From a virus, in IMG/VR virus record IMGVR_UViG_3300001473_000111, positions 1-43,863 of that record: 43,863 nt of DNA; one strand, given 5' to 3'. Under the pieces are notes generated by a model. That model had not been told where the DNA came from. It was given only the letters and a program-made list of their open reading frames with translations, and searched no databases. Within the stretch, counting starts at the first letter, position 1, and the number at the start of each line of letters is the position of its first letter. This document shows, piece by piece, positions 33,262 through 40,795 of the stretch. A program made the translations under genes and the position numbers.

Positions 33262-33867
33262 TCATCTCACCTTCTGGCATTTGTCAACCGGAACGAGCAA
33301 ACGCACCGACTGCCCCATCATGTCCGCCTCGGCTGTCACCATGCCTTTCGCTTCGTGATAACCGCTCACAAACGCCTCAAGCCTCTGGTAGTGCGGTGTC
33401 GTGATATGGATCTGCTCGCCGATGCTAAATGACTGAGGAACTTGATATTCCTGATCCGTCTGCGCCTTCCATGCCGCTTCCATGATCGCCCTCATTTCGC
33501 GCGCCGGCACAACATGCGGGCGCTTGTCGAAATGGAAGGTCAAAATGTTTTCCACACCGTCGCACTCGCGCACCGTTTCGGCGTATTGGCTGGCAGATCT
33601 GTCCAACGCAACGAACAGATACCGGGGAAAGAACGGCCGACTCGCATCAATCGTCTTGCTCGCGCGCCTGCGCCTGCGCGTGACGGGTTCCATTGGCCGG
33701 TAGGTGATCAACCCGGCTGAAGCCAGGCTCTTCATGGCGCGCTCTTCGCACGCGGGATTGGTCAGGATGACGATCCAGTCGAGCGAACGCACGCCGACCA
33801 ACGCATGCATCAAGGCGTAGTCCTGCTTGAGGGCCGCGGTCACAGGGATGGTTCCAATCTGGCTCAT
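33262..33867 (-). CDS. NusG-like transcription antitermination protein
   Basis: A 201-residue paralogue of NusG. The NGN domain spans about residues 28-125 (LDWIVILTNPACEERAMKSL, then SRPFFPRYLFVALDR). A C-terminal KOW-type domain covers about 145-200 (FSIGEQIHITTPHYQRLEAF). NGN binds RNA polymerase and makes it processive. The ATG at 33867 is chosen because it overlaps the previous stop (ATGA); the longer frame runs into that gene. As last gene of the leftward early operon and upstream of the late genes, it occupies the position of lambda Q. Internal late terminators support a role as late antiterminator. Confidence 0.83.
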   Translation of the reverse strand: MSQIGTIPVTAALKQDYALMHALVGVRSLDWIVILTNPACEERAMKSLASAGLITYRPMEPVTRRRRRASKTIDASRPFFPRYLFVALDRSASQYAETVRECDGVENILTFHFDKRPHVVPAREMRAIMEAAWKAQTDQEYQVPQSFSIGEQIHITTPHYQRLEAFVSGYHEAKGMVTAEADMMGQSVRLLVPVDKCQKVR

Positions 33868-35198
33868 TCTGCGGCCTGCTTTCGTGTGTTCGTCTCGTAT
33901 TCGGTTTCGAAGCGGGCCATTGCCGCCCGCACAGCTTCCAAATTGCTCGAGTGAACGCCCGGCGGATCTGTTGTTGTCGGCATCCAGACCCAGTCCGGAC
34001 AATCCCGATCTTCGCCGAACCACGGCCATCCACGCTCTGCGTGCAACACCTTCCAAGCCTGCCAAAGGTTAGAGCCATTCGCGACCTTGCCGAACAGCTC
34101 CAACAGCGGAGCCAATGATGGATCGGCCTGAACGCCGAGGTGCCGTTGAACAGCCCGTTCGTGCATCGTGTTGACCTGCGGCCAGCCTTCTTTGGCCCGC
34201 TTTTCGCGAAGCAGCTCGTCCCGGCTGTACAACCCATTTGCAACAAGCCGCTCCTGCGTCATGGTGAGTTTCGGCGGCGGTCCCTTGGGCTCTTGCAGCA
34301 GTTTTGCGAGCCGCACCGCACCCCATGCTTTGCCGAAAGGTGGCGCTGCTTCCACCTCCCCGCCCTGCTCCGCCTTCCCGAAGTCTTTGGGAGCCTCCAT
34401 CCAAAGTTTTTCGGCGAGATAAGAAGATGGCGCCGGGAAATGATCTTTGCTCTGCGATCTCAAAAGCGCGATCCAGTCATCCCGCCTTTCAAGAGCTTCA
34501 AGCTGTTCGTCTGGCGTCAACTTCTCAAATTCGCGGATTGCATTTCGCAGCGAACTCCCCCTGTTTCCAGGCCAGCCCTCGACCAAAGAATTGAAGATCC
34601 GGTTCGCTTTCGCAGCAGGTAGATGTTTCACAGCCGGCAAGCCCGCGCTTTCTTCGTCGCGCTCGCGTGCGCCCTCTCTCTCTATTAACAAGGGGTCGTT
34701 AAGAGGGGTCGTTAACATAGGTGCCGACTCTGGACCGGCAGGGGGTGCCGACTCTGGACCGGCAGGGGGTGCCGACTCTGGACCGGCAGGGGGTGCCGAT
34801 ATATCGGCAGGGGTGCCGACTGACCGGCACGCTAATTTTGACGATGTTTCACGGAGCGCGACGTCGTCGTCCCGGTCTGTATCCACCAGTTGAACAGTCG
34901 AAACATCCTCGTGTACCGGGTCCAAGATCACGCGATAGAGGTGCGAGCTATCCCGACCGCTATCCGTCTCTTGATGAAATTGCTCCAAATAGCCTTGCCG
35001 CGTCAGCCGACCGATGGCTGCCTGAACCGTAGAACGCGCACAATCCATCTCACGTGCCATCTTTACCTGTGAGCGACGGCACCAACCAAGCTCGTCCGTA
35101 TGACGGCCGAGCACGCACAGCACCTGCAAATCGCGCGGCTTCAACTCCGGATCTGTGGCGGCACGCGCCGGGATAATTGAAAGCCGTGGCGCCCTCAT
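33864..35198 (-). CDS. Helix-turn-helix replication-type protein
   Basis: A 444-residue protein. Residues ~20-90 form a winged helix typical of phage replication initiators and plasmid Rep-like regulators (LKPRDLQVLCVLGRHTDELG, MDCARSTVQAAIGRLTRQGY). A variable proline-rich linker follows with a perfectly repeated octapeptide unit SAPPAGPE. The C-terminal half is helical (IFNSLVEGWPGNRGSSLRNA, REFEKLTPDEQLEALERRDD) and resembles the C-terminal part of phage DnaT/O-like proteins. It may start phage DNA replication. It overlaps neighbours on both sides by 4 bp. No helicase or primase motif is seen in this window. Confidence 0.7.
   Translation of the reverse strand: MRAPRLSIIPARAATDPELKPRDLQVLCVLGRHTDELGWCRRSQVKMAREMDCARSTVQAAIGRLTRQGYLEQFHQETDSGRDSSHLYRVILDPVHEDVSTVQLVDTDRDDDVALRETSSKLACRSVGTPADISAPPAGPESAPPAGPESAPPAGPESAPMLTTPLNDPLLIEREGARERDEESAGLPAVKHLPAAKANRIFNSLVEGWPGNRGSSLRNAIREFEKLTPDEQLEALERRDDWIALLRSQSKDHFPAPSSYLAEKLWMEAPKDFGKAEQGGEVEAAPPFGKAWGAVRLAKLLQEPKGPPPKLTMTQERLVANGLYSRDELLREKRAKEGWPQVNTMHERAVQRHLGVQADPSLAPLLELFGKVANGSNLWQAWKVLHAERGWPWFGEDRDCPDWVWMPTTTDPPGVHSSNLEAVRAAMARFETEYETNTRKQAAE
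34720..34791 (-). repeat. Three perfect 24-bp in-frame repeats
   Basis: Three identical tandem 24-bp units, GGTGCCGACTCTGGACCGGC plus AGGG, are followed by a partial, diverged copy to about 34811. They encode repeated SAPPAGPE in the linker of the HTH protein at 33864-35198. Identity at the DNA level indicates recent expansion. As multiples of eight codons they change only linker length. Confidence 0.88.
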
Positions 35199-35518
35199 TC
35201 CGCCGCCTCCTCGGGTTGCGGCGACGCGGAACTATGAGCCGTTGTGACATCGGGAAAATCGAAGGCGAACGTGACCGTCATCAGTCCGCCGATGTTGCTG
35301 GCATGAATCAGCCGCAGCCAATGCAGCGCCCAGAGCGGACCCCACAAATGCACAGGATGGCAACCAAGATCATCCGCAAGCGTTTGTGTAGGTAATGTCA
35401 ACGGCCCATCTTCGTGGCGCTTCGCCAAAGCCTCCAAGACGGACCAGCGCTGACATGGTGTCGGCAGGCACAGCGCATCCGCCTGCGCTTCGACCCATTG
35501 TTCCGCGCGCGCGCTCAT
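35195..35518 (-). CDS. Small hypothetical protein, winged-helix-like
   Basis: A 107-residue protein starting MSARAEQWVEAQADALCLPT. A central segment (WSVLEALAKRHEDGPLTLPT, QTLADDLGCHPVHLWGPLWA) resembles a small winged helix that might bind DNA. The ATG at 35518 follows AAGGGTAGCGGC. The stop overlaps the start of the replication-type protein (ATGA). Its upstream side now faces a rightward cassette that begins at 35665. Function is unknown; a regulatory partner for the replication protein is possible. Confidence 0.65.
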   Translation of the reverse strand: MSARAEQWVEAQADALCLPTPCQRWSVLEALAKRHEDGPLTLPTQTLADDLGCHPVHLWGPLWALHWLRLIHASNIGGLMTVTFAFDFPDVTTAHSSASPQPEEAAE

Positions 35519-35591
35519 GCCGCTACCCTTCGGTTGCGGGCCTGTGCACACCTTTTTCGCGAGAACTCTGTCTTCTTGCGCTTGTTCGCGA

Positions 35592-35611
35592 TTTTCGCCA
35601 AGTTATGCAAC
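35592..35611. promoter_or_regulatory. Shared cassette-boundary sequence, copy A
   Basis: TTTTCGCCAAGTTATGCAAC, preceded by CTTGTTCGCGA, resembles the sequence before the cassette at 37110 (CTTGTCCGCGCA then TTTCGTCAAGTTGC) and, less closely, the one before 38146. Between it and the gene lies an inverted repeat CGTGAG-N12-CTCACG at 35615-35640. This may be a shared promoter/operator or an old operon junction. Confidence 0.45.
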
Positions 35612-35664
35612 TCAAGCGTGAGCGAATTAAACTTCTCACGATACCGACCTGGGGTGAGCCTCAA

Positions 35665-36987
35665 ATGACACGGATCACAACCGATCTCACAGTTAAAAAT
35701 GTTCCTAGAACACAAAGGAGTAGTAAAGTAGAAACCCAAGAAAATGTCATAAATTTTCTTGAGAATAACTATATTGGTTTTTTTGAAAAGTTTGCAGTTG
35801 AATTTAATTACAACAAAATCAAAGGATTTCGGGTTTCCAGTCACGACCAATACGTGCAACTGACCGCTATTATTGCGAATTACATCCTGCAAGAAGCGCG
35901 CAGCAACGAAATAAAATTGCGCGATAATAAAGTATATTTTATCGACAATCCCGGAAAGAGCGCTACAAGAATACCAATTTTTAATTTCGAAGAATTTGAT
36001 TTGAGCCAACCAATGGAGACATATACAAATCAATATTTCAGAGAAATAGTAGAACATTATGGAAGTATTGCAAATAGTATCATCAGAACTATAGAAGAAC
36101 CTAGTTACATTGACAATCAACGTGATGGTCAGATAGGCCCGCACCCACAAAACCATGACGCTGAGAGCGAGCGCAGCACACTGAGATTGCAACTGGCTGC
36201 CATCTCCAAACGCCTTGACGCTCTTGAAAGCGCGCCCTCCCTGGATGATGAACTCGCACTCGCTAAGGAGGATTTTTCGACACTCGTCCAGAACGAAAAT
36301 ATGAAAGTTAAAGAGACTATTCGCATATTCGATGAGCAATCCAAGGCGTTCCGTGACGAGCACATGAATACTCTTGCAGGTGCCGTCAAGGACGAGCTCA
36401 CGATGCTGGAAGATGGCCGAGCGGAGCACTTCGGAAAGATAGCTGATCAGCTTGAGGCAGAACGCGCGAACGTCGTTGAAAGCGCAAGAAGTGAAATTGA
36501 AAAATACAAACGCGAAGCGGGTGCGACACTTGTTGTAAAAAAGGCATACGAACTCTGGAACGAAAAGGCTGGCGCGCATAGACGGTTGTTCTTTGTCACA
36601 GCGTCTCTTTTTTCGTTCTTGGTAGTCGCGGCCATCGGGTTTCCGATAGTCTATTGGAATATCATTTCTAGCGAGATTTTGAGACTTGAGCCGCTCTTTC
36701 AAGGGCACGTGTTTGGAGCCGTCGTCCTCATTTTGATACCAGTGCTCGGCGTGGCTTGGGTCCTTCGCCTCCTTAGCAGGTTTACTATTCAGAACATGAT
36801 GCTCGCTGACGACGCGCAATTGCGGCGCGTGATGGCGGAAACTTATGTGCGCTTGGTTTCCGAGGACGCAATCAAGGATCCTGAAGATAGAGCAATCATT
36901 TTGTCGGCTTTGTTCAGACCCTTGCCTGGAACGACAAGTGAAGACATTAGCCCACCCAGCATCACTGATGTTTTGAAAGGCAAATGA
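35665..36987 (+). CDS. Membrane-anchored coiled-coil protein (DUF6161-like), cassette A
   Basis: A 440-residue protein. The N-terminal ~150 residues are a soluble domain, followed by a charged coiled coil (~165-290, LRLQLAAISKRLDALES). Two membrane helices lie at about 305-330 and 350-370 (FGAVVLILIPVLGVAWVLRL). The C-terminal block, TIQNMMLADDAQLRRVMAET then DRAIILSALFRPLPG, closely parallels the protein at 38146; I associate it with DUF6161. GGGGTGAG 6-8 nt upstream supports the ATG at 35665 over longer frames. It is AT-rich and reads against the early operon, so a moron. Defence or superinfection exclusion is possible but unproven. Confidence 0.8.
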   Translation: MTRITTDLTVKNVPRTQRSSKVETQENVINFLENNYIGFFEKFAVEFNYNKIKGFRVSSHDQYVQLTAIIANYILQEARSNEIKLRDNKVYFIDNPGKSATRIPIFNFEEFDLSQPMETYTNQYFREIVEHYGSIANSIIRTIEEPSYIDNQRDGQIGPHPQNHDAESERSTLRLQLAAISKRLDALESAPSLDDELALAKEDFSTLVQNENMKVKETIRIFDEQSKAFRDEHMNTLAGAVKDELTMLEDGRAEHFGKIADQLEAERANVVESARSEIEKYKREAGATLVVKKAYELWNEKAGAHRRLFFVTASLFSFLVVAAIGFPIVYWNIISSEILRLEPLFQGHVFGAVVLILIPVLGVAWVLRLLSRFTIQNMMLADDAQLRRVMAETYVRLVSEDAIKDPEDRAIILSALFRPLPGTTSEDISPPSITDVLKGK

Positions 36988-36989
36988 CA

Positions 36990-37080
36990 TCACGCCGCCT
37001 TCCCCATTGGTTGTGGTGCCGTTTCCATCGGCAAATCCGCTGCGAGCGGCTGCGCCTTGCGCTTGTCCGCGCATTTCGTC
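36990..37080 (-). pseudogene. Possible remnant of a small leftward gene between cassettes A and B
   Basis: A short open stretch from a TTG near 37082 reads MTKCADKRKAQPLAADLPME and ends at 36990, three bases from the cassette A stop. Its start region resembles the leftward sequences entering 35518 and 38080. It may be a tiny gene or the leftover 5' part of one split by insertion. Too short to decide. Confidence 0.25.
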
Positions 37081-37112
37081 AAGTTGCGGTTGCAACGGGG
37101 GACAACTGGATG
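37079..37112 (+). promoter_or_regulatory. Shared cassette leader, copy B
   Basis: The 34 bp up to and including the ATG at 37110 align without gaps to 38115-38148. TCAAGTTG is identical at the left, and GGGGGACAAC, containing the ribosome site, is identical next to the start. The middle is diverged. This indicates a common origin for the upstream regions of cassettes B and C. Confidence 0.65.
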
Positions 37113-37760
37113 AAGTACTTTTACTGTTTCGGTGCAAGTTGCCTTGGAGGACTGACGGCCGCTTTCATTGGTCTTGCAGTTTTTCATTTCAGCCGGTTTC
37201 AGCCGATCATTGGAGCGGCTTTCGCGGTCGCAGGCACAATAGGAGCTGCAGTAGTAGCCTGGGTGTCGGTTCAGAAACAAATCGCTGAGCAGCGTCGGCA
37301 AGGGCTGGGTCAAAGCCTTGAGAAGCTCTATCAGTTCCGCGATTTCATAAATTCTGCTGCCGAAGAATTGCAGGGCTACAAAAGTCTGGCCAACAAAGCA
37401 GCCTTCGTTCATCAACAAAAAGAGGAAGACTATGACGCAACCATAACAGAGGCTCAGCGCATTCCCTTTAGCATCCCCTCGAATGTGGAACCACTCATCA
37501 ACTACAAAACCAGAACGTCGATTGAGGCGCTCAACAGTTACATTATTCAATACGAACAGTTGATTATTGCGATCATCGAAAAAAACGGACTTCCCTTGAC
37601 GAGTGTCGTTTTGGACCCGCAAACAAAGCACAAATACGACAGAATTTTGCAGAACAGCGCCACGAAGGCTGAGCAAGTGATCAGTGATCTTGCCGAGTTT
37701 GACTCGACTGATAACGACAAGCGCATCGACACGCTTCAGCGCGAAATAGCCAGTCTTTAG
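37110..37760 (+). CDS. Membrane protein, cassette B
   Basis: A 216-residue protein with two adjacent N-terminal membrane segments (about residues 3-24, FYCFGASCLGGLTAAFIGLA, and 33-52, IGAAFAVAGTIGAAVVAWVS). A mostly helical cytoplasmic part follows (QKQIAEQRRQGLGQSLEKLY; QYEQLIIAIIEKNG). No family is recognised. The start follows GGGGGA with a spacing of about 7 nt, in a leader shared with cassette C. Its stop codon overlaps the stop of the convergent DUF4326 gene by 3 bp, showing a very tight fit into the operon. The topology of membrane anchor with cytoplasmic helices is common in phage exclusion and abortive-infection proteins, but that role is a guess. Confidence 0.72.
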   Translation: MKYFYCFGASCLGGLTAAFIGLAVFHFSRFQPIIGAAFAVAGTIGAAVVAWVSVQKQIAEQRRQGLGQSLEKLYQFRDFINSAAEELQGYKSLANKAAFVHQQKEEDYDATITEAQRIPFSIPSNVEPLINYKTRTSIEALNSYIIQYEQLIIAIIEKNGLPLTSVVLDPQTKHKYDRILQNSATKAEQVISDLAEFDSTDNDKRIDTLQREIASL

Positions 37761-38080
37761 CATGAGCAAAGATCCTCGCGCTCAGGCGCCTTACGCCGGT
37801 TCGCGTATTTCAGAAGCAAATCGGCGTGGCACGGCGCACCGGGCGGACACAAGCAGGTAAGGTCCTTGCCCGTCAGCTCGTGCACAGGCAGCGTCGGGAT
37901 CGTGAACATCCCAAAACACTGACAGGCGTCTTCCGCGTCCATCGCCTGGTCGGGCATACCCGGCAGCGTGTCACCGACCTTGAACGGATCGCCCCACCTG
38001 GTCGACCGGTCGAACTTGACCGCGTCCGGGTTGTCGGCGCGCCACGGCTTCGACCGGATCATCTGAATCCGCGCGGGCAT
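37757..38080 (-). CDS. DUF4326 domain protein
   Basis: A 107-residue protein with the DUF4326 pattern: an early R-x-W-G-D/N-P-F block (STRWGDPFKVGD) and the C-terminal LTGKDLTCLCPPGAPCHADL, matching the usual L-x-GKDLxCxCP-x-CHAD motif. Conserved Cys and His could bind metal. The biochemical role of the family is unknown; it is frequent in phages. The ATG follows AGAGGGTCGCGCG. The gene is flanked on both sides by rightward cassettes and is therefore an isolated survivor of the leftward early operon. Confidence 0.85.
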   Translation of the reverse strand: MPARIQMIRSKPWRADNPDAVKFDRSTRWGDPFKVGDTLPGMPDQAMDAEDACQCFGMFTIPTLPVHELTGKDLTCLCPPGAPCHADLLLKYANRRKAPEREDLCSC

Positions 38081-38114
38081 CGCGCGACCCTCTTGTTGAT
38101 CGGTGGAAATTCAG

Positions 38115-38148
38115 TCAAGTTGTGCACGGTGCGGGGGACAACCGAATG
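38115..38148 (+). promoter_or_regulatory. Shared cassette leader, copy C
   Basis: Gap-free 34-bp match to 37079-37112, with TCAAGTTG and GGGGGACAAC identical and the ATG of the DUF6161-like gene at the right end. The opposite strand carries the upstream region of the DUF4326 gene, so the sequence lies between divergent genes and contains TTGACT on the minus strand. Confidence 0.65.
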
Positions 38149-39255
38149 ATCAGAAATCTTGAGTTTTGGGTTACAAATTTTAAGAAGTTGAATGGTCACG
38201 GAAGCGGCGAAAAATGGGAAACTGGCGACATGCTCGCACTGGATGCAGCGTCTTTTCTCCTGAGTAAGTTGTTTCAGAGCGACAGAAAGTTCATGTTGAG
38301 GCGCAGTGCAGACAAACTGCTTGCCTTCCCTCTTGAAACTGAACCAACATTTCCAAAAGCGCCTCTCGAAAAAATGCTTCTGGATTTTGCGAGCGAAGGT
38401 CTTACACCAACCGGCCTCGACTACGTCGCTGTGATCTACGAAACCAGTGGCGGCATAATCCGGAACGGCGCTACTATCGAGGGGATAGCGCCAGAATATC
38501 GGCAGCAAGTTCCAGAATATCGTTTGCTCTATCCAGCCGCGAGTGCGAGCTTTGCAATCAATAACGACACAAACACCGTGTTGGCTGACCAGATCAAAAA
38601 AGGCTTGGAGGAGATCCTCAACGCCGCCGAGAGCCACCAGCTGATTATGCAAAGCAAGGCCCTTGATTTCATTAAAGCGGCGGAAGAAGAAGCCAATAAT
38701 AGGATTATCAAGAGTGCTGAATCGGTAGTTGATAAGATCGAGCACGAAGGAAAATCCATGCTCGAAAGCAAGAAAAACGAGCTTGTCGAAAATCTGATAC
38801 TTCAAGACGTCATGAGCTTGTGGGACAGCAAGGCTCGAAGCCACAAACTGTGGTTCTATATCGGAGGCGCGTTGTTTGTTGCGTTGATAGCCGGTCCAAT
38901 TGCACTCGGCGTCAACAACTTTCCTCAACTCGCAGCCACAGTACAATCTGTGCTGCCAACAGGAACTTCCGTGCCTTGGGGAAGTCTTGTGATTTTCACA
39001 ATCCCGGCGCTCGGCTACGCTTGGATATTGCGCTTGGTGAGTCGATTCACGCTTCAGAATCTGACACTTGCCGACGATGCCGCCCAACGCAGTGTGATGG
39101 CAAAAACCTTCGTCCGCCTCGTCGCGGAAGACAAAGCGGATGACGAGAAAGATCGTGCAATCATGCTCAATGCACTCTTCCGGCCAATCCCAGGCGCCAA
39201 GGAGCAAGATCTGCAACCGCCAAGCATTGCGGACTTCGTAAGTAAGCAAAGCTAA
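38146..39255 (+). CDS. Membrane-anchored coiled-coil protein (DUF6161-like), cassette C
   Basis: A 369-residue paralogue of the protein at 35665. The N-terminal domain differs (MIRNLEFWVTNFKKLNGHGS; LDFASEGLTPTGLDYVAVIY). A helical stretch follows (AEEEANNRIIKSAESVVDKI) and two membrane helices at about 248-268 and 290-308. The shared C terminus (TLQNLTLADDAAQRSVMAKT, then DRAIMLNALFRPIPG) matches it closely. The ATG at 38146 has GGGGGA 8 nt upstream. It reads against the early operon between DUF4326 and GcrA-like genes. Different sensor-like N termini on one membrane module suggest diversification, as in defence proteins; function is not established. Confidence 0.8.
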   Translation: MIRNLEFWVTNFKKLNGHGSGEKWETGDMLALDAASFLLSKLFQSDRKFMLRRSADKLLAFPLETEPTFPKAPLEKMLLDFASEGLTPTGLDYVAVIYETSGGIIRNGATIEGIAPEYRQQVPEYRLLYPAASASFAINNDTNTVLADQIKKGLEEILNAAESHQLIMQSKALDFIKAAEEEANNRIIKSAESVVDKIEHEGKSMLESKKNELVENLILQDVMSLWDSKARSHKLWFYIGGALFVALIAGPIALGVNNFPQLAATVQSVLPTGTSVPWGSLVIFTIPALGYAWILRLVSRFTLQNLTLADDAAQRSVMAKTFVRLVAEDKADDEKDRAIMLNALFRPIPGAKEQDLQPPSIADFVSKQS

Positions 39256-39299
39256 CCTTACGAAATTCTCCCGTGAAAGATGGTTGGTCGGCCAGCAGC

Positions 39300-39869
39300 T
39301 CATGACCAGCGCCTCCATGGCTGCAGAAGGAACCCTGGCGCAACGCCGGATGCCGCAGCGGAAGACCCGCGCAGCGGCACCGTGAGATTTTCCAGGCAAG
39401 CCGGGCAATAGGATTTGCCCGCCGCCACCGGCTTGCCGCAGTAGAACTTTTGCGCAACGCCGGGTTCATCATCGCCCCAGAGCGGCGCCCGGCACGTCGT
39501 CGCGGTCAGATCGAAAATCGTGACCCCTGCCGCCCCGGTGCCGATCGCGGGCGCCGGAACGCCTGGCAGCTTTGGTGCGGGCAATGCCTTTTTCGTGCGT
39601 GCACGCGCACGCGAGGCGCGGGCTGCCTTTTCCTTCTCGGCACGCGCCTCGCGCGCCGCCACCACGGCTGGAAGCCCGGTTAGCCCGAAACGGGTAATGA
39701 TACCGTTGACGTGGTTTTCACCGATCGGTCCATAAATCACGGACAGCAGTTCGGTTGCCTCGGAAACGTTCCGGCCCTCGACCAGCTGAGCTGTCACGGC
39801 GTCGCGCTTTTCGTCCGCCGTCAGGTCCGCCCAGGCCAGCCGGTCGAGGTCGTCGAGCGCAAGGCTCAT
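39300..39869 (-). CDS. GcrA-family regulator
   Basis: A 189-residue protein with the layout of GcrA, the alphaproteobacterial cell-cycle transcription factor that works with sigma-70 at methylated promoters. The N-terminal DNA-binding region contains DEKRDAVTAQLVEGRNVSEA and NHVNGIITRFGLTGLP. A basic Ala/Lys/Pro-rich linker follows. The C-terminal metal-type motif is TTCRAPLW...FYCGKPVAAGKSYCPAC. The N-terminal helix-turn-helix is less canonical than in host GcrA. The ATG at 39869 overlaps the preceding stop (ATGA). A phage copy may redirect host or phage transcription. The C-terminal ~20 residues look atypical, perhaps altered by the cassette beside it. Confidence 0.78.
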   Translation of the reverse strand: MSLALDDLDRLAWADLTADEKRDAVTAQLVEGRNVSEATELLSVIYGPIGENHVNGIITRFGLTGLPAVVAAREARAEKEKAARASRARARTKKALPAPKLPGVPAPAIGTGAAGVTIFDLTATTCRAPLWGDDEPGVAQKFYCGKPVAAGKSYCPACLENLTVPLRGSSAAASGVAPGFLLQPWRRWS

Positions 39870-40120
39870 GGCCGCCCTCCTGTTCTCATTTTCTTGAGTT
39901 GGGTCAGCACGTTCGCGATATCGTTCAGGATCGCCGCGTCTTCGCGGTAGCCTTCGGCGACTCTGGAGACGTCGGAAAATCCGGTGCCGTGATACGCTAC
40001 GTCCAACGCGATCTCCGCGCACAACCGCTTATTGTCAGCCAGCTTCTTCAAGCACTCGATCATTTTGTTCAAATCGTCCGTTGAATACTCGTAGAAGCGC
40101 TTGTTCGCGTTCGAACTCAT
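39866..40120 (-). CDS. Small hypothetical early protein
   Basis: An 84-residue, largely helical protein (STDDLNKMIECLKKLADNKR; YREDAAILNDIANVLTQLKK) of unknown function. It overlaps both neighbours by 4 bp (ATGA at each end), so it is part of the coupled leftward early operon between the TTG-started regulator-like gene and the GcrA-like gene. Codon use matches the backbone. No motif is recognised. Confidence 0.72.
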   Translation of the reverse strand: MSSNANKRFYEYSTDDLNKMIECLKKLADNKRLCAEIALDVAYHGTGFSDVSRVAEGYREDAAILNDIANVLTQLKKMRTGGRP

Positions 40121-40491
40121 TCGCTACTCTCCCGAGCCAATTCCTCACGCAATATTGCAAGCTCTCGCATTGCTGCCTCTACTCGCTGCAGCAATCCGTC
40201 CCCGTGCACGCGCACGAAGCGCCCACCGGCCAGTTCGCACAGCTTTTCCAGCAGCGGCGCAACCTCACCGCGCTCGGCACAGTCGATGACAAGATCGGCA
40301 AACACGTCGACAGGAACGAACGCGTCTGCGTGTCGCTCGTTGCCGGTGTTGCCGTAGTCGGACAAGGTCTTGGAATGGACGCGCGTTATGACAGAACTGG
40401 AGTCCTGCCCGCCGCACATTTGGACAGTTCGCTGCGTCGAGATTTTCAGGGCGCGGCGCTCGGCTTCGCTCGTGTGACGACGAATAGTCAA
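40117..40491 (-). CDS. Early protein, possible CII-like regulator
   Basis: A 124-residue protein starting with TTG (TTGA overlap with the previous stop; GGGGG 7 nt upstream). The sequence LKISTQRTVQMCGGQDSSSV then ITRVHSKTLSDYGNTGNERH looks like a DNA-contacting region. FVPVDVFADLVIDCAERGEV and a C-terminal helix (LLQRVEAAMRELAILREELA) could mediate oligomerisation. Second gene of the leftward operon after the Cro/YdaS-like gene, the place of CII-type activators. The family is not certain. Confidence 0.68.
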   Translation of the reverse strand: MTIRRHTSEAERRALKISTQRTVQMCGGQDSSSVITRVHSKTLSDYGNTGNERHADAFVPVDVFADLVIDCAERGEVAPLLEKLCELAGGRFVRVHGDGLLQRVEAAMRELAILREELARESSE

Positions 40492-40757
40492 AACACAACC
40501 CCCGAATTTTTACTGATTTTCGGGGATGACGCTTCAGGATCATTCGGGGATGATGGAGCCGGATAAAGATCAGGCCGAATGACATGCAGCGCAATTCCAG
40601 TCACTTCAGAAATAACGAGGACGCGTTCCGCGGGAACGCGTCGCCATTGAGAGATCGCCTGCGGCGTCACCAACCCCTTAAGCTTTCTCGAGAGTGCAGA
40701 AGGCCCATTAGCGGCAGAAAGGACGGCCTTAAGTCCAATGTCAGTAAAGCTTTCCAC
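40488..40757 (-). CDS. Cro/YdaS-like helix-turn-helix regulator
   Basis: An 89-residue DNA-binding protein of the YdaS/Cro type: LSAANGPSALSRKLKGLVTP, then the recognition helix region QAISQWRRVPAERVLVISEV, then HVIRPDLYP. The start is GTG at 40757; no in-frame ATG exists and upstream the frame meets a stop. It is divergent from the repressor at 40844, as cro is from cI, and heads the leftward early operon. A promoter-like TTGAAT-N17-TTACAT lies directly upstream and would leave almost no leader. Confidence 0.82.
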   Translation of the reverse strand: MESFTDIGLKAVLSAANGPSALSRKLKGLVTPQAISQWRRVPAERVLVISEVTGIALHVIRPDLYPAPSSPNDPEASSPKISKNSGVVF

Positions 40758-40766
40758 TTCATTAAA

Positions 40767-40795
40767 ATGTAAGCATTTCTTTCATGAAAATTCAA
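40767..40795 (-). promoter_or_regulatory. Candidate leftward early promoter
   Basis: On the minus strand TTGAAT (40795-40790) and TTACAT (40772-40767) are 17 bp apart, an acceptable sigma-70 pair. Transcription would begin near 40760, 3 bases before the GTG of the Cro-like gene. A TTTCATGAAA palindrome (40780-40789) sits in the spacer, where a repressor would block it. Confidence 0.5.

Noticed and set aside
35515-39408. Long leftward open frames opposite all three cassettes (35515-37137, 36990-37769, 38059-39408)
   Set aside because: Their codons are exactly aligned with the sense codons, so they stay open simply because the rightward genes avoid TTA, CTA and TCA. The rightward proteins have membrane helices, coiled coils and paralogy; the leftward ones have none.
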